Positions 31,176 to 43,772 of a stretch of DNA of 64,000 nt are shown piece after piece (positions within the stretch are counted from its first letter, which is position 1; the number at the start of each line of letters is the position of its first letter). The stretch comes from Listeria aquatica FSL S10-1188 (GTDB lineage: Bacteria; Bacillota; Bacilli; Lactobacillales; Listeriaceae), in contig NZ_AOCG01000012.1 in assembly GCF_000525795.1 (NCBI RefSeq), forward strand, positions 186,001 through 250,000, given 5' to 3'. A program made the position numbers and the translations under genes. The notes below the pieces were generated by a model. It saw nothing but the letters and a program-made list of their open reading frames with translations. It was not told where the DNA came from and did no database searches.

Positions 31176-31203
31176 AAAAGAGCTGACTTGTCAGCTCTTT
31201 TTC
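31176..31203 (+). terminator. engB terminator
   Basis: AAAAGAGCTGAC / GTCAGCTCTTTT hairpin with a TT loop and T tract right after the stop. Confidence 0.9.
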
Positions 31204-31238
31204 TGTAGGATTCCTTACAAATTTCACAAACTGTGTGA

Positions 31239-31268
31239 TTGAATTAACGGAATAAAAAATGCTAAAAT
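31239..31268 (+). promoter_or_regulatory. haem operon promoter
   Basis: TTGAAT, 18 bases, extended -10 TGCTAAAAT, 30 bases upstream of the hemA ATG. Confidence 0.55.
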
Positions 31269-31298
31269 GGAATTAATATAAATTAGGGGGACGTATAC

Positions 31299-32600
31299 AT
31301 GTATATCCTTTCTGTTGGACTGAACCATAAAACGGCACCAATAGAGGTACGAGAACAGTTCAGTTTTGCTGAAACAGAAATTGACAAAGCGCTTACCGCT
31401 TTACAAAATGAAAAAAGTATCTTAGAAAATGTGATCCTTTCAACATGTAATCGCACAGAAATCACGGCGGTTGTTGATCAAATACATACCGGAAAATATT
31501 ATATGAAACGTTTTCTTGCGGAATGGTTTGGGATGGAACTTGAGGAGGTCGCTTCTTATTTATTTTTCCACGAAGAAAAAGAAGCTGTCAAACACTTATA
31601 CGCAGTAACTGCAGGACTGGATTCTTTAGTGCTAGGGGAAACACAAATTCTCGGACAAGTTAAGCAAGCATTTTTACAGGCACAAAAAACTGAAACCACT
31701 GGGACGATTTTGAATCAATTGTTTCGTGAAGCGATACATTTTGCAAAAGAAATGCATCACCGAACAAAGATTAATGAAAATGCGGTTTCTGTTAGCTATG
31801 CGGCCGTCGAAATTGCCAAAAGAATTTACCCAGATTTAAGTGAGAAATCAGTTCTTTTAATTGGAGCAGGAAAAATGAGCGAGCTAGCTTTAGAAAATTT
31901 AGCAGGCAGTGGCGTTTCTGAGATCGTGCTTGTTAACCGGACAGAATCACATGCTAAGAACCTTGCACAAAAGTTTGAAAATGCACGAGCAGTGAGCCTA
32001 GATGGGCTTGAAATGGCTCTTCAAAATGCAGATATTGTCCTTGTCTCGACTTCGGCAGAGGATTATTTACTGAGCGAAGCGGATATGCGACAAATTAGTG
32101 AGACACGTGACTCGCCGATTCTTGTTATTGATATTTCACTTCCTAGAAATGTCGATCCCAAAGCGGCCGATTTCGCGAAAGTCTTTTTGTATGATTTAGA
32201 TGATCTTGAAGGGGTGATTTCTGCTAATACGGAAGAGCGGCAAAAAATTGTGGCTCGGCTTGAAGCTGAGATCGATATGGAGGCAGAGCGTTTTTTTGAG
32301 TGGGAAAAACGTTTGGGGGTCGTGCCACTTATTCGCGAGTTGCGTGAGGAGGCGCTTTTGATTCAAGAAAAAACTATGCAGAGTTTAGAGCACAAGCTAC
32401 CCGGACTTACAGAGCGTGAATATACGGTGATTGGAAAACATATGAAGAGCATTATTAATCAAATGCTTAAGCAACCAATCGCTGAAATAAAGGAAATGCC
32501 TGAAAGAGTAGATGCAGATTCTCAAATTGCGATTTTTAAAGCTATCTTTGGTTTATCTGGAAAAGCTGAAACTGAACAACTGCAAAGTCAAAAAAAATGA
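31299..32600 (+). CDS. hemA: glutamyl-tRNA reductase
   Basis: Reduces glutamyl-tRNA to glutamate-1-semialdehyde with NADPH, the first committed step of the C5 tetrapyrrole pathway. The 433-residue protein starts MYILSVGLNHKTAPIEVRE and has ILSTCNRTEITAVV with the catalytic Cys (about residue 49), GLDSLVLGETQILGQVKQ, the NADPH Rossmann LLIGAGKMSELALENL, and a C-terminal dimerisation helix. It leads hemA-hemC-hemD-hemB-hemL; hemX, which in Bacillus lies between hemA and hemC, is absent, as in Listeria. No frameshift is present in this gene. Confidence 0.96.
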   Translation: MYILSVGLNHKTAPIEVREQFSFAETEIDKALTALQNEKSILENVILSTCNRTEITAVVDQIHTGKYYMKRFLAEWFGMELEEVASYLFFHEEKEAVKHLYAVTAGLDSLVLGETQILGQVKQAFLQAQKTETTGTILNQLFREAIHFAKEMHHRTKINENAVSVSYAAVEIAKRIYPDLSEKSVLLIGAGKMSELALENLAGSGVSEIVLVNRTESHAKNLAQKFENARAVSLDGLEMALQNADIVLVSTSAEDYLLSEADMRQISETRDSPILVIDISLPRNVDPKAADFAKVFLYDLDDLEGVISANTEERQKIVARLEAEIDMEAERFFEWEKRLGVVPLIRELREEALLIQEKTMQSLEHKLPGLTEREYTVIGKHMKSIINQMLKQPIAEIKEMPERVDADSQIAIFKAIFGLSGKAETEQLQSQKK

Positions 32601-32609
32601 GGTGGGCAA

Positions 32610-33543
32610 ATGAAACGGGAATTTATCGTCGGTTCGAGACGAAGCAAACTCGCACTTACGCAAACGAAGTGGGTTATTCGTGAATTAAAAAAACATTATC
32701 CTGAGGTAGATTTTAAGATTCAAGAAATTGTAACAAAAGGGGATAAAATTTTAGATGTGACTTTAAGTAAAGTCGGTGGAAAGGGGTTATTTGTTTCCGA
32801 AGTGGAAGATCAGCTAGTTGACTCCACGATCGACTTTGCTGTACATAGTATGAAAGACGTTCCGAGCAAGTTATATGAGGGACTTGTAATCGGCGCGATT
32901 CCAAAACGTGAATCTCCGTTTGATGTCCTTGTTTTTCGTGAAGTAAATCAACTTGCAGATTTACCTAAAGGCGCTCTCATTGGCACAAGTAGTTTGCGAC
33001 GTAGCGTGGAATTAAAACGAATTCGACCTGATTTGGAAATTCGTTCAATTCGTGGAAATATCGATACACGCTTACGTAAGTTAGAAGATGAGCAGTTTGA
33101 CGCTATCATTTTGGCGGAAGCAGGATTAAGTCGAATGGGTTGGCTAGATGAACCCCATTTAAAAAATCGAACGCCTTTCTGCGGAAATCGCACTTCCTGC
33201 TGTCGGACAAGGAGCTCTCGCGATTGAGTGCCGCAAAACTGATACTGCGCTTTTAGAGATGCTTGCTTCTATTCACGATGCTGACACTGCATTTACTGTC
33301 CAATGCGAACGAAAATTTTTAGAAACTTTAAATGGCGGCTGTGAAATCCCGATTGCTGGTTTTGCAGAAAAAGGTGCTGCAGATTCGCTTTTTTTCAGAG
33401 GGTTCGTTGCAGATGCAGATGGAAGTAAACGACTTTCTGTCGAAAAAACAGGAACAGAGCCAGAATTAATTGGACAAGAAGCTGCTCGTGAACTTCTGGA
33501 TCAGGGGGCCAAGCAAATTATTCAGGAGCTACGCCATGACTGA
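32610..33543 (+). CDS. hemC: porphobilinogen deaminase / hydroxymethylbilane synthase (one suspected frameshift)
   Basis: Polymerises four porphobilinogens to hydroxymethylbilane. The extra A is in 33161-33166: HLK then becomes [23 protein letters not shown] after correction, and the length is 310 residues. Visible are [36 protein letters not shown] (catalytic Asp region), [30 protein letters not shown] in part, and [13 protein letters not shown] with the dipyrromethane-cofactor Cys. RBS GAGGTGGG follows hemA directly; it overlaps hemD by 8 bases. Confidence 0.94.
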
Positions 33544-34258
33544 TGCTGTTTTCTTGACGCGTGAAAAAAAGTAAAAATCAAGCAAGTCTTTTGCGCTTAC
33601 AAGCGGCAGGAATGAAAGCAATTTCGATTCCAATGATTGAAGTAAAACCACTCACTTTTGAGTGGACAGAAAAAGCGCTTCAGGTGGATTGGATTTTTTT
33701 TACAAGCCAAAATTCTGTTCGATTTTTTTTTGCAAAAAGTGCGACAACTACCTACAAATATAAAAGTTGCTTCTATCGGAGAAAAAACTTCTGAAGCCCT
33801 TGAAAATTGGGGCATTTCGGTTGATTTTGAACCAAGTCTTTATGAAACAGAAGTATTTCTAAAGGAATGGAGTCAAAAAAATGCAGCAGGGACGAATGCT
33901 GTTTTACTCCCGCAAAGCAAAATTGCCAAGCCAAGAATACTCCAATTTTTAACTAATCTCGGGATCTCTTGTTTCAGGCTTCCACTTTATGATACAGTTT
34001 TACCTAGTGAAGCTTTGACTAACTTAAAAAGTGCATTAGCAAGCTATCCTCATTTTATCGCTGTCTTTGCTAGTCCTTCTGCTTGGAGGAACTTTAAACA
34101 AATTTTAGATGATCTAGCATTTCATAAACCTTTTTTCATTGGTTCCATTGGCGAAGTAACGACTCAAGCAATTGAAAAAGATGGCTATGAAGTGACTTTT
34201 CAGCCTGAAAAATATCAAATGGAAAATTTAATAGATTTAATAATAAAGGAGTCGAAGA

Positions 34259-34278
<20 letters not shown>
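33536..34278 (+). CDS. hemD: uroporphyrinogen-III synthase (two suspected frameshifts)
   Basis: Cyclises hydroxymethylbilane to uroporphyrinogen III. The ATG at 33536 is inside the end of hemC. An extra A in 33564-33570 and an extra T in 33723-33731 break the frame; corrected length is 246 residues. The sequence is poorly conserved, as usual for HemD, but shows VFLTREKSKNQASLL at the N-terminus, WIFFTSQNSVRFFL (the family's T/S-S-x-N region), VASIGEKTSEALENWG and FIGSIGEVTTQAIEKDGYEV. Identification rests on these and on its place between hemC and hemB. Confidence 0.9.
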
Positions 34279-35237
<959 letters not shown>

Positions 35238-35255
35238 AAAATCAGGAGGAAAACC

Positions 35256-36542
35256 ATGAAACATTCAGCATCTAAAAAGGCATTCGATGAGGCCTTAAAA
35301 TTAATGCCAGGTGGGGTAAATAGTCCGGTTCGAGCTTTTAAATCCGTTGCGGCTGATCCCGTTTTTATGGAAGAAGGAAATGGAGCCTATATTAAAGATA
35401 TTGATGGAAACCGTTATATCGACTATGTTTTATCTTGGGGACCACTTATTCTTGGACATGCCAACCCGCTAGTAGTTGAAAAACTGACTCAAGCGGTTCG
35501 AAAAGGAACGAGTTTTGGAACACCAACGGAAATTGAAAATGAGCTAGCTAAACTTGTTATTGAACGTGTGCCTTCTATTGAAATTGTACGGATGGTTTCC
35601 TCGGGAACTGAAGCAACTATGAGCGCCATTCGACTTGCACGCGGTTACACGAAACGCAATAAAATCTTGAAATTCGAAGGAAGCTATCACGGTCACGGAG
35701 ATTCTCTTTTGATTAAAGCAGGATCCGGAGTTGCCACACTAGGCTTACCGGATTCCCCAGGTGTGCCGCCGGATTTAGCGAAAGATACAATCACGGTTCC
35801 TTATAACGACTTAGAAAGTGCCAAGCTTGCTTTTGAACATTTTGGAGAAGAAATTGCTTGTGTGATTGTCGAGCCCGTTGCAGGAAACATGGGAGTTGTT
35901 CCGCCAATCGCTGGATTTTTAGAAGGGCTGAGAAAGCTCACAACTAAATTTGGTAGCTTGCTCATTTTTGATGAAGTGATGACCGGGTTTCGTGTCGACT
36001 TCTACTCCGCCCAAGGATATTATGTCGTAACTCCTGATTTAACTTGTCTAGGAAAAGTTATTGGTGGTGGACTCCCAGTTGGAGCTTATGGTGGTAAAAA
36101 AGAAATTATGGAACACGTCGCACCAGCTGGAACCGTATATCAAGCTGGTACGCTTTCTGGAAACCCTCTTGCAATGACAGCTGGTTATGAAACAATCAAA
36201 CAATTGACACCACATGATTACGGTAAATTCCGTGCGCTTATTAAACGAATGGAAGAAAACCTCAAAGAAATTGCGGCAAGATATGAAGTGCCAATAGCAA
36301 TTAATCAAGCTGGCTCCATGTTTGGATTTTTCTTCACGGATCAAAAAGTGATTAATTTTGAAACAGCCAAAAGTAGTGACCTTGATTTCTTTAGCCGCTA
36401 TTACAAGGAAATGCTTGACCAAGGAATTTTTCTTCCACCTTCACAGTTCGAAGGAATCTTTATTTCAACCATGCACGGAGAAAAAGAAATTGACCGTACG
36501 CTTGAGGCATTTGAAACTACTTTTAAACGCTTGAAAAGCTGA
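35256..36542 (+). CDS. hemL: glutamate-1-semialdehyde 2,1-aminomutase
   Basis: A PLP enzyme that moves the amino group to give 5-aminolevulinate, closing the C5 branch begun by HemA. The 428-residue protein shows [55 protein letters not shown] and [19 protein letters not shown] with the Schiff-base lysine, and [14 protein letters not shown]. It has no frameshift and is the last gene of the hem operon. Listeria carries two GSA-mutase paralogues as I recall; this is the one in the operon. Confidence 0.96.
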   Translation: MKHSASKKAFDEALKLMPGGVNSPVRAFKSVAADPVFMEEGNGAYIKDIDGNRYIDYVLSWGPLILGHANPLVVEKLTQAVRKGTSFGTPTEIENELAKLVIERVPSIEIVRMVSSGTEATMSAIRLARGYTKRNKILKFEGSYHGHGDSLLIKAGSGVATLGLPDSPGVPPDLAKDTITVPYNDLESAKLAFEHFGEEIACVIVEPVAGNMGVVPPIAGFLEGLRKLTTKFGSLLIFDEVMTGFRVDFYSAQGYYVVTPDLTCLGKVIGGGLPVGAYGGKKEIMEHVAPAGTVYQAGTLSGNPLAMTAGYETIKQLTPHDYGKFRALIKRMEENLKEIAARYEVPIAINQAGSMFGFFFTDQKVINFETAKSSDLDFFSRYYKEMLDQGIFLPPSQFEGIFISTMHGEKEIDRTLEAFETTFKRLKS

Positions 36543-36550
36543 TTCCTTAA

Positions 36551-36579
36551 TTGACGAGTGAGCTTAATTTTGATAGACT
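36551..36579 (+). promoter_or_regulatory. valS T-box promoter
   Basis: TTGACG, 17 bases, TAGACT, just after the hemL stop. Confidence 0.65.
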
Positions 36580-36585
36580 AAGAGC

Positions 36586-36836
36586 ATAATAATACTAAAA
36601 AGCGAAGAAGAGGAAGAGTATATGAATTTTTCTTTCCTAGAGAGAAAGTGGTTGCTGCAAACTTTCAAAGAAAATTCATAGAAGGTAGCCTTGGAGCTGT
36701 TTTTCTGAACCTTAAAGTAGGAAAAACCGGTGCTAAATCGCATCGTTACTAGAATGAGTGCCGAATTTTTTCGGTAAAAAGGTGGTACCGCGAATCTAAA
36801 CTCTTTTCGTCCTTTTCGGATGGAAAGAGTTTTTTT
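36586..36836 (+). promoter_or_regulatory. T-box riboswitch controlling valS (valine specifier GTA)
   Basis: Stem I arms TATGAATTTT / AAAATTCATA enclose an apical GGTTGCTGC loop closed by GAAAGT / ACTTTC. The specifier loop reads AAGGTAGCCTT with GTA at 36685-36687 followed by a purine. The T-box core AAGGTGGTACCGCGAA lies at 36779-36794; its TGGT matches an ACCA-ending tRNA, as expected for tRNA-Val. The terminator ACTCTTTTCGTCC / GGATGGAAAGAGT with a T tract is at 36798-36836. The leader fills the 333-base gap between hemL and valS. Confidence 0.94.
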
Positions 36837-36875
36837 GTTTACTTTTAAAGGCAAAATTTGATGGGAGGAAATAGA

Positions 36876-39527
36876 ATGAAGGAATTTGATAACACAGAAA
36901 TGCCAACAAAATATGAACCGAGTAATGTTGAAAGTGGGAGATATCGCTGGTGGGTAGAAAATGATTTCTTCAAAGCTTCTCGTGATGATTCGAAACAAGC
37001 TTACAGCGTTGTCATTCCCCCTCCAAACGTAACCGGAAAGCTCCACCTTGGACATGCTTGGGATACAACACTTCAAGACATTATAACAAGAATCAAACGA
37101 ATGCAAGGCTTCGATACACTTTATTTGCCTGGAATGGATCATGCTGGGATTGCAACCCAAGCGAAAGTAGAAGCTAAACTAAAAGAACAAGGCGTTTCAC
37201 GTCATGAATTAGGGCGTGCTAAATTCCTTGAAAAGGCTTGGGAATGGAAAGAAGAGTATGCAGGATTCATCCGAGAACAGTGGGAAAAGCTTGGGCTTGG
37301 ACTTGATTACTCACGTGAACGCTTTACATTAGATGAAGGTTTATCGGATGCTGTAAAAAAAGTGTTTGTTTCACTTTATGAAAAAGGCTTGATATACCGC
37401 GGCGAATACATCATCAACTGGGATCCAGTTGCCAAAACAGCACTTTCGGATATTGAAGTCATCCATAAGGAAATTGAAGGGCATTTTTACCATCTGAAGT
37501 ATCCACTTGCCGATGGGAGTGGTTTCCTTGAAATTGCGACAACTCGCCCTGAAACAATCCCTGGTGATACAGCAGTTGCCGTGCATCCAAAAGATGAAAG
37601 GTATCAACATTTGATTGGAAAAACGATTCTTCTTCCAATCATGGACCGAGAAATTCCAATTGTGGCAGATGATTATGTTGATCGCGAATTTGGTTCTGGG
37701 GCGGTTAAGATTACACCAGCACACGATCCAAATGATTTTGAAGTTGGTAACAGACATGATTTACCACGCATTATCGTCATGAATGAAGATGCAACTATGA
37801 ACGAAAATGCTGGGAAATATCAAGGGATGGACCGATTTGAAGCAAGAAAAGCTATCATAGAAGACTTTAAGGAGTTAGGGCTCTTTATAAAACAAGAACC
37901 TCATCTTCATTCAGTGGGACATTCAGAGAGAACAGATGCAGTCGTAGAGCCTTATTTATCTTTACAATGGTTCGTCAAAATGCAACCTTTGGCAAAAGCT
38001 GCTCTTGATATTCAAACATCAGAGGAGACAAAAGTAAATTTTGTGCCTAGTCGTTTTGAAAAAACCTACGCGACGTGGATGGAAAATATTCATGATTGGT
38101 GTGTATCTCGGCAGTTGTGGTGGGGACACAGAATCCCTGCTTGGTATCACAATGAAACTGGTGAAGTTTATGTTTCTGAAACACCACCTGAAAACGAAGC
38201 TGAGTGGACACAAGATGAAGATGTCCTTGATACTTGGTTCAGTTCGGCACTTTGGCCGTTTTCAACAATGGGCTGGCCAGATGAAGATGCCCCAGATTTT
38301 AAACGTTATTTCCCAAACAGTGCTCTTGTAACAGGTTATGACATTATTTATTTCTGGGTTTCTCGAATGATTTTTCAATCCGTTGAATTCACGGGAGAAC
38401 GTCCATTTAAAGATACTTTGATTCACGGACTTGTGCGTGATGCTGAGGGACGGAAAATGTCGAAATCACTTGGAAATGGTGTAGATCCGATTGAAGTGAT
38501 TGATAAATATGGCGCGGATTCGCTCCGTTACACGCTTTCTACGGGTACAGCACCTGGGCAAGATTTGAAATTCAGTTTTGAAAAGGTAGAGGCAACTTGG
38601 AATTTTATTAATAAGATTTGGAATGCTTCGCGGTTTGCTTTGATTAATATGGACGGTCTGAAATATGAAGAAATTGATTTATCGCACGTAACAGAAGTTA
38701 GTGATAAATGGATTTTGACTCGTCTGAATGAAACCATTCAAACAGTAACGGCGCTCTCTGAGAAATATGAATTTGGCGAAGTAGGAAGAACACTTTATAA
38801 TTTCATTTGGGACGAATTTTGTGACTGGTATATTGAAATTGCCAAAATCTCACTATATGGGGAAGATGAACAAAGCAAACAAACCACACGGTCAGTTCTT
38901 GCTTATGTTCTTGATCAAACCATGCGCTTACTGCACCCTTTCATGCCGTTTGTAACAGAAGAAATCTGGCAAAATTTGCCGCATGAAGGCAAATCCATTA
39001 CCGTTGCGAAGTGGCCAGTTGTTCGAGAAGAACAAATGCAAGGTGAAGCTGCACTTGCGATGAAGACGCTTGTCGAAATTATTCGGGCCGTTCGAAATAT
39101 TCGTTCCGAGGTGAATACACCGCTCAGTAAGCCTGTTGCCATTCAAATCAAACCAAAAGATGAGGCCTACAAACGAATTATCGAAGAAAATCTTTCATAT
39201 ATTGAACGTTTCTGCAATCCAGAATCCCTCGAAATTTCGTTTGACATTGAACCTTCAAATACGACAATGACAGCTGTTATTACTGGGGCTGAAATTTTCT
39301 TACCACTTGAAGGTCTAATTGATATCTCTGAGGAAATTGAGCGCTTAACAAAAGAACTTGATAAGTGGAATAAAGAGGTGGCACGAGTTCAGGGAAAACT
39401 ATCTAATGAACGTTTTGTCTCTAAAGCCCCTGAAAAAGTTGTTCAAGAAGAACGAGCAAAGGAAAAAGATTATCTTGAGAAAAAAGCGTCTGTCGAAGAA
39501 AGAATCAGAGCACTCAAAAACGCTTAA
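36876..39527 (+). CDS. valS: valyl-tRNA synthetase
   Basis: Class I synthetase for tRNA-Val with an editing domain against threonine. It has 883 residues. Motifs are [16 protein letters not shown] (HIGH type, about 44-57), [18 protein letters not shown] (editing CP1), WWWGH-type region [29 protein letters not shown] (KMSKS type, about 525) and a C-terminal coiled coil ([20 protein letters not shown]). The ATG at 36876 follows GGGAGGA (36863-36869); the upstream in-frame ATGs overlap the RBS. No frameshift. Followed by folC after 72 bases. Confidence 0.97.
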   Translation: MKEFDNTEMPTKYEPSNVESGRYRWWVENDFFKASRDDSKQAYSVVIPPPNVTGKLHLGHAWDTTLQDIITRIKRMQGFDTLYLPGMDHAGIATQAKVEAKLKEQGVSRHELGRAKFLEKAWEWKEEYAGFIREQWEKLGLGLDYSRERFTLDEGLSDAVKKVFVSLYEKGLIYRGEYIINWDPVAKTALSDIEVIHKEIEGHFYHLKYPLADGSGFLEIATTRPETIPGDTAVAVHPKDERYQHLIGKTILLPIMDREIPIVADDYVDREFGSGAVKITPAHDPNDFEVGNRHDLPRIIVMNEDATMNENAGKYQGMDRFEARKAIIEDFKELGLFIKQEPHLHSVGHSERTDAVVEPYLSLQWFVKMQPLAKAALDIQTSEETKVNFVPSRFEKTYATWMENIHDWCVSRQLWWGHRIPAWYHNETGEVYVSETPPENEAEWTQDEDVLDTWFSSALWPFSTMGWPDEDAPDFKRYFPNSALVTGYDIIYFWVSRMIFQSVEFTGERPFKDTLIHGLVRDAEGRKMSKSLGNGVDPIEVIDKYGADSLRYTLSTGTAPGQDLKFSFEKVEATWNFINKIWNASRFALINMDGLKYEEIDLSHVTEVSDKWILTRLNETIQTVTALSEKYEFGEVGRTLYNFIWDEFCDWYIEIAKISLYGEDEQSKQTTRSVLAYVLDQTMRLLHPFMPFVTEEIWQNLPHEGKSITVAKWPVVREEQMQGEAALAMKTLVEIIRAVRNIRSEVNTPLSKPVAIQIKPKDEAYKRIIEENLSYIERFCNPESLEISFDIEPSNTTMTAVITGAEIFLPLEGLIDISEEIERLTKELDKWNKEVARVQGKLSNERFVSKAPEKVVQEERAKEKDYLEKKASVEERIRALKNA

Positions 39528-39599
39528 CTTTAAGCGCGAAATAGCTCCTCAATTTTGCCCGGACTATTTCGCGCTTTCATAGAAGGGAGAGCCAAAGTT

Positions 39600-40902
39600 T
39601 TGCATTTTAACACTTACGAAGAAGCCTTAAACTGGATTCACGGAACGCTACGCTTAGGTATCAAACCGGGGCTCACACGAATGGAACTACTACTTGAAAA
39701 GTTAGATCATCCAGAGAAAAAGAACCGGTTTATCCATATTGCTGGAACGAATGGAAAAGGGTCTACCTTAACTTTTATTTCTTCGGTCCTACAAAAAGAA
39801 GGATATCGTGTGGGGACTTTTACATCTCCCTATATTGAGACATTTAATGAACGAATAGCCATCAATTCACTTCCTATTAGTGATGCCGATCTTATTCATC
39901 TTGCAAATCGAATTGCTCCTATTACAGAAGAAATCGCAGTTGGGGAATACGGACCACCCTCTGAGTTTGAAATTATTACAGCCATGATGTTTTTGTATTT
40001 TGCAGAGTTTGAAAAAATTGATTTTGGGATTATCGAAGTGGGGCTTGGTGGCCGACTCGATTCGACAAATGTTTTAACACCGATTCTTTCCATCATCACA
40101 ACAATCGGACTCGATCATATGGAATTCCTCGGCGACACGATCGAAGAGATTGCCTTTGAAAAAGGTGGCATCATTAAGCCTTCTATTCCAGTCGTTGCAG
40201 GTGTACTACAAGATTCTGTCATCGAAACATTAGAAGAACTAGCTATTTCTCGAAACGCACCTTTTTATTTGTACAAAAAAGATTTTGTAGCAGATAAGGT
40301 AGAGGACAAGCTTTTGAACTATCGAGATGATTTTGGTGAACTTAAAGCCTTACAGATAGGCCTTGCTGGTGATCATCAAATCCAAAATGCTTCTGTCGCA
40401 ATTTGTTCACTCCGTTTGCTTGAAGCGGAAAAGTGGATTCATTTATCAGAAGAAGGATTACGAGGGGGACTAGCTGATGCTTTTTGGCCTGGCAGACTCG
40501 AAAAAATAGCCCAAAACCCAGCGATTATTCTTGATGGTGCACATAATCCTGAAGGAATTCGTGCACTGATTCAAACGCTTCAACAAACGAACTCAGAAAA
40601 AAATTGTTCTGCTTTTTAGTGCTTTACTTGATAAAAATTACGATGAGATGATTCAAGAAATACAAACAAATGTGGATAATGTTGAGTTTTACCTTACAAC
40701 ATTTGATTTTCCTCGTGCCATGGCAAAAAAAGATGTTCTTAAAGTGGCTGAAAAGCACAATCTAGCCCCCGTCTTGGATTGGAAAGTGTTCCTTGAACAG
40801 ATTTCACCTGAGTTACAAGAAACTCCATTATTTATTACGGGATCGTTATATTTTATATCAGAAGTAAGAAAATATCTTCTTGAAAAAACAAGTACCGTTT
40901 AA
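39600..40902 (+). CDS. folC: bifunctional folylpolyglutamate / dihydrofolate synthase (one suspected frameshift)
   Basis: Adds glutamate to dihydropteroate and to folates, keeping them in the cell. The extra A is in 40597-40603; corrected length is 433 residues. The Mur-ligase fold is clear: FIHIAGTNGKGSTLTFISSV (P-loop, about 42-53), SPYIETFNERI, SEFEIITAMMF, EVGLGGRLDSTNVL and ILDGAHNPEGIRAL. The TTG at 39600 (product start LHFNTYEEALNWI) has AGAAGGGAG at usual distance; the open frame extends upstream but without an RBS. It ends in a terminator overlapping its stop. Confidence 0.93.
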
Positions 40903-40916
40903 GGTGCTTGTTTTTT
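40884..40916 (+). terminator. folC terminator
   Basis: AAAACAAGTACC / GGTGCTTGTTTT stem around the stop codon, with a T tract. Confidence 0.85.
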
Positions 40917-41021
40917 ATAATCGCATTTTCGAGCCATATTACCTTTATAAACATTGATTTTTTTAAGGAGAAAGCTCTATTTTCAGTGAAAATAACATCC
41001 TTAAAATGCTTTTTTTAGAAA

Positions 41022-41050
41022 ATGACAATAAAAAAATGCCTTGCTATAAT
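41022..41050 (+). promoter_or_regulatory. comC promoter
   Basis: ATGACA, 17 bases, TATAAT (with TGC ahead of the -10), 36 bases upstream of the comC ATG. Confidence 0.65.
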
Positions 41051-41085
41051 AAGCCATATTCATCTAAAGAGGAGCGGTTCCACCT

Positions 41086-41793
41086 ATGTTTTATTTAAAC
41101 ATCTTTATTTTTTCTGCGATTTTGGCTTCATTCATTCAAGTTGCAGCTACTCATTTGCCTCTTAAGCAACCTTTTATGTTTCGCTTCTCCCAGTGTGACT
41201 TTTGCAAACGGCGTCTTTCATTTTTTGAAATGATTCCGCTACTTTCATTTATAGCTTTGCGTGGTAAAACTTGGTGTTGTAGCAAAAGACTTTCTTATTC
41301 CTATTTTATTACTGAACTCACTTTCCCCATTCTTTTTACATTCCTTGTTTATCTGAAAAAAAGCGCTTCCCATCCAATACTTCCACTCACTTGTTTTGTT
41401 TTTCTTTTCTTCTTTTTATTAACCGATCTCGCTTATTTACATATTCCTGACTCCGCAGTGCTCGTTTTCTTAGGGATTATTCTACTAATCCAATTTAAGG
41501 AAAGTGTTCCGTTTAGTGATATTTTATGGCAATTCTTAATAAGTTTCTGTTTTTATGGCATTCTCTATTTTATTTTCCGAAAGGGGTTTGGAATGGGAGA
41601 TACCAAATTACTAATCACTTTAGGAACGGCTCTTGGTTTTAAAGAAAGCTACTGGATTTTCTTTCTTGCGCTGGCTTGTGCAAATCTTTTTTTTGGACTG
41701 ACAGTTCTTTTTAGGAAAATTCCTTGGAAGACAAAGATTCCGTTCGTTCCATTTCTTTTTACTGGATTTTTATTCTATCTAATTTCACACTAG
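41086..41793 (+). CDS. comC: type IV prepilin leader peptidase (A24), competence type
   Basis: An integral membrane aspartic peptidase that trims and methylates ComGC-type pseudopilins for the DNA-uptake pilus. The 235-residue protein is almost entirely hydrophobic, with about seven to eight membrane spans. The cytoplasmic loop has the cysteine pairs FCKRR (with CDFC) and WCCSKR. The two catalytic aspartates are in [12 protein letters not shown] and in the GxGD motif [23 protein letters not shown] precedes the ATG. radC follows after 13 bases. Confidence 0.92.
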   Translation: MFYLNIFIFSAILASFIQVAATHLPLKQPFMFRFSQCDFCKRRLSFFEMIPLLSFIALRGKTWCCSKRLSYSYFITELTFPILFTFLVYLKKSASHPILPLTCFVFLFFFLLTDLAYLHIPDSAVLVFLGIILLIQFKESVPFSDILWQFLISFCFYGILYFIFRKGFGMGDTKLLITLGTALGFKESYWIFFLALACANLFFGLTVLFRKIPWKTKIPFVPFLFTGFLFYLISH

Positions 41794-41806
41794 GAGGCGT
41801 TTAAAG

Positions 41807-42478
41807 TTGCCGTTGAATTCAAAATTAAATCAACCACGTGAAAAACTTGCCCTAGAGGGAGTAAATTGCTTGTCACTTGATGAACTTGTCGCAGTTTTAC
41901 TGGAAACAGGGACAAAAACAGAATCGGTACAGTTATTAGCTAAACGTTTTATAATGCGTTTTCGTGGGACTTCAGAAATTCAGCAAGCTAGTGTAACCGA
42001 GTTTCAAAAAATAAAAGGAATTGGACCAGCAAAAGCTTGCAAGCTTGCTGCAGCTATTGAACTTGGGAGACGAGTTCATAAAGAGCAGCAAGGAAAAGAA
42101 CGTCTCACAATTCGAACTCCTGAACAAGCAGCACTTCTTGTGATGCCAGAATTACGTTTTTTACATCAAGAACATTTTCATTGTTTGTTTTTAAACACCA
42201 AAAATCATTTACTCCATCGGGAAACACTTTTTATTGGGAGTTTAAACATGAGTGTTGTCCATCCTCGTGAAATTTTTCGAACAGCACTAAAAGTTTCTGC
42301 CGCATCTGTTCTTTGTTTTCACAATCATCCATCTGGTGACCCGACACCGTCAAAAGAAGATATTTCAGCGACTAAAAGAATACAAGAGTCAGGTGAAATT
42401 GTTGGTATTGAACTGCTTGATCATATTATTATTGCTAAAGATAAGTATCTGAGTTTAAAGGAACAGCGCTATTTCTAA
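41807..42478 (+). CDS. radC: RadC family JAB/MPN-domain protein
   Basis: A 223-residue protein of the RadC family, with a helix-hairpin-helix ([21 protein letters not shown], about 66-86) and a C-terminal JAMM metalloprotease-like motif [15 protein letters not shown] with an upstream Glu. Its role as a DNA repair protein is historically doubtful and the activity is unproven. It starts at TTG 41807 with AGGAGG upstream. It is cotranscribed with comC, a pairing shared with Listeria and Bacillus. Confidence 0.93.
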   Translation: MPLNSKLNQPREKLALEGVNCLSLDELVAVLLETGTKTESVQLLAKRFIMRFRGTSEIQQASVTEFQKIKGIGPAKACKLAAAIELGRRVHKEQQGKERLTIRTPEQAALLVMPELRFLHQEHFHCLFLNTKNHLLHRETLFIGSLNMSVVHPREIFRTALKVSAASVLCFHNHPSGDPTPSKEDISATKRIQESGEIVGIELLDHIIIAKDKYLSLKEQRYF

Positions 42479-42538
42479 AGAAATCATTAAATTTGTTTCT
42501 TTTCATTAAAAATAATGCCTTAATTTAAACAGTTATGT

Positions 42539-42544
42539 TATAAT
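42539..42544 (+). promoter_or_regulatory. mreB operon promoter -10 (TATAAT, extended TGT)
   Basis: TATGTTATAAT 131 bases before the mreB ATG. The candidate -35 (TGCCTT at 42516-42521, 17-base spacing) is weak. Confidence 0.45.
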
Positions 42545-42674
42545 GTAATGGTTGTATATGTGTATAGAGAAAATGCGACACAAACCTTGATTAGCTTGCA
42601 ATTTACGAGAGCAAAGAATCGTGTCAGCTCAAATTTACTCATATAATGTTAATTTAATGAAAAGGAGAATACAG

Positions 42675-43706
42675 ATGTTTGGATTTGGTAACAAAGATAT
42701 TGGCATTGATCTTGGAACGGCAAATACGCTTGTATACATGAAAGGGAAGAGCATTGTATTGCGCGAACCTTCTGTCGTTGCTATGAAAAAAGATACCCAA
42801 GAAATCGTTGCGGTCGGTAGCGAAGCAAAAAACATGATTGGTCGTACCCCTGGAAATATCATTGCCATTCGTCCCATGAAAGATGGGGTAATTGCTGACT
42901 ATGATACAACAGCTGCAATGATGAAATACTATATTCAAAAAGCGAGCAAAGGGCTTGGAGCGAGTAAACCTCGTGTTATGATCTGTGTTCCCTCTGGAAT
43001 TACGGGAGTAGAAAAACGTGCTGTCACAGATGCAACTCGCCAAGCAGGAGCAAAAGAAGCTTACACGATTGAAGAGCCATTTGCGGCGGCAATTGGTGCT
43101 GGTCTTCCAGTATGGGATCCAACTGGAAGTATGGTTGTTGATATCGGTGGCGGAACAACAGAAGTTGCGGTTATTTCTTTAGGAGGCATCGTAACTAGCC
43201 GTTCGGTTCGTACAGCTGGTGATGATATGGATGATGCAATCATTAACTATATCCGCAAAAAATATAATCTTCTTGTTGGAGATCGTACTGCTGAAATGAT
43301 CAAAATGGAAATTGGATCAGCTGATCCAGCTAATCTTGATCTTACACCATTTGGGATTCGCGGACGTGACCTTGTAACGGGACTACCAAAAACGATCGAA
43401 GTTACACCTCAAGAGGTTAGTGCTGCACTTTCAGATACTATTGCTGCTATTATAGATGCTGTAAAGAGCACATTAGAAAATACACCTCCTGAATTATCTG
43501 CTGATATCATGGACAAAGGAATTGTACTTACTGGCGGCGGAGCACTTCTTAGAAATTTGGACTCTGTCATTTCTGAAGAAACAAAGATGCCTGTAATCAT
43601 TGCTGATGAACCGCTTGATTGTGTGGCTATTGGTACTGGTAAGTCGCTTGAAAACATGGATCTTTATAAAAAGAAAAAAAATGAACTAAAATGGGCACTC
43701 GTTTAG
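42675..43706 (+). CDS. mreB: rod-shape determining actin homologue MreB
   Basis: Forms membrane-bound filaments that guide sidewall peptidoglycan synthesis. The 343-residue protein has the actin-fold nucleotide motifs [16 protein letters not shown] (phosphate 1), [18 protein letters not shown] (phosphate 2) and [17 protein letters not shown] (adenosine). The ATG at 42675 follows AAAAGGAG; the frame opens 18 codons earlier without an RBS. It begins mreB-mreC-mreD. Confidence 0.96.
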   Translation: MFGFGNKDIGIDLGTANTLVYMKGKSIVLREPSVVAMKKDTQEIVAVGSEAKNMIGRTPGNIIAIRPMKDGVIADYDTTAAMMKYYIQKASKGLGASKPRVMICVPSGITGVEKRAVTDATRQAGAKEAYTIEEPFAAAIGAGLPVWDPTGSMVVDIGGGTTEVAVISLGGIVTSRSVRTAGDDMDDAIINYIRKKYNLLVGDRTAEMIKMEIGSADPANLDLTPFGIRGRDLVTGLPKTIEVTPQEVSAALSDTIAAIIDAVKSTLENTPPELSADIMDKGIVLTGGGALLRNLDSVISEETKMPVIIADEPLDCVAIGTGKSLENMDLYKKKKNELKWALV

Positions 43707-43772
43707 TTGAGACAAACTGGAGATCGTTAGCTGCTAATCGAAAAAAGAGGATGAACGAGATGAGGTGTTCGC

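Noticed and set aside
36048..36422. 124-codon minus-strand frame within hemL
   Set aside because: Antisense shadow, Cys/Phe/Ser-rich, no RBS or homology signal.
36564..37160. 198-codon minus-strand open frame over the valS T-box and 5' end
   Set aside because: It is antisense to a well-supported riboswitch and synthetase gene, is rich in Cys/Ser/Phe as shadow frames are, and has no RBS.
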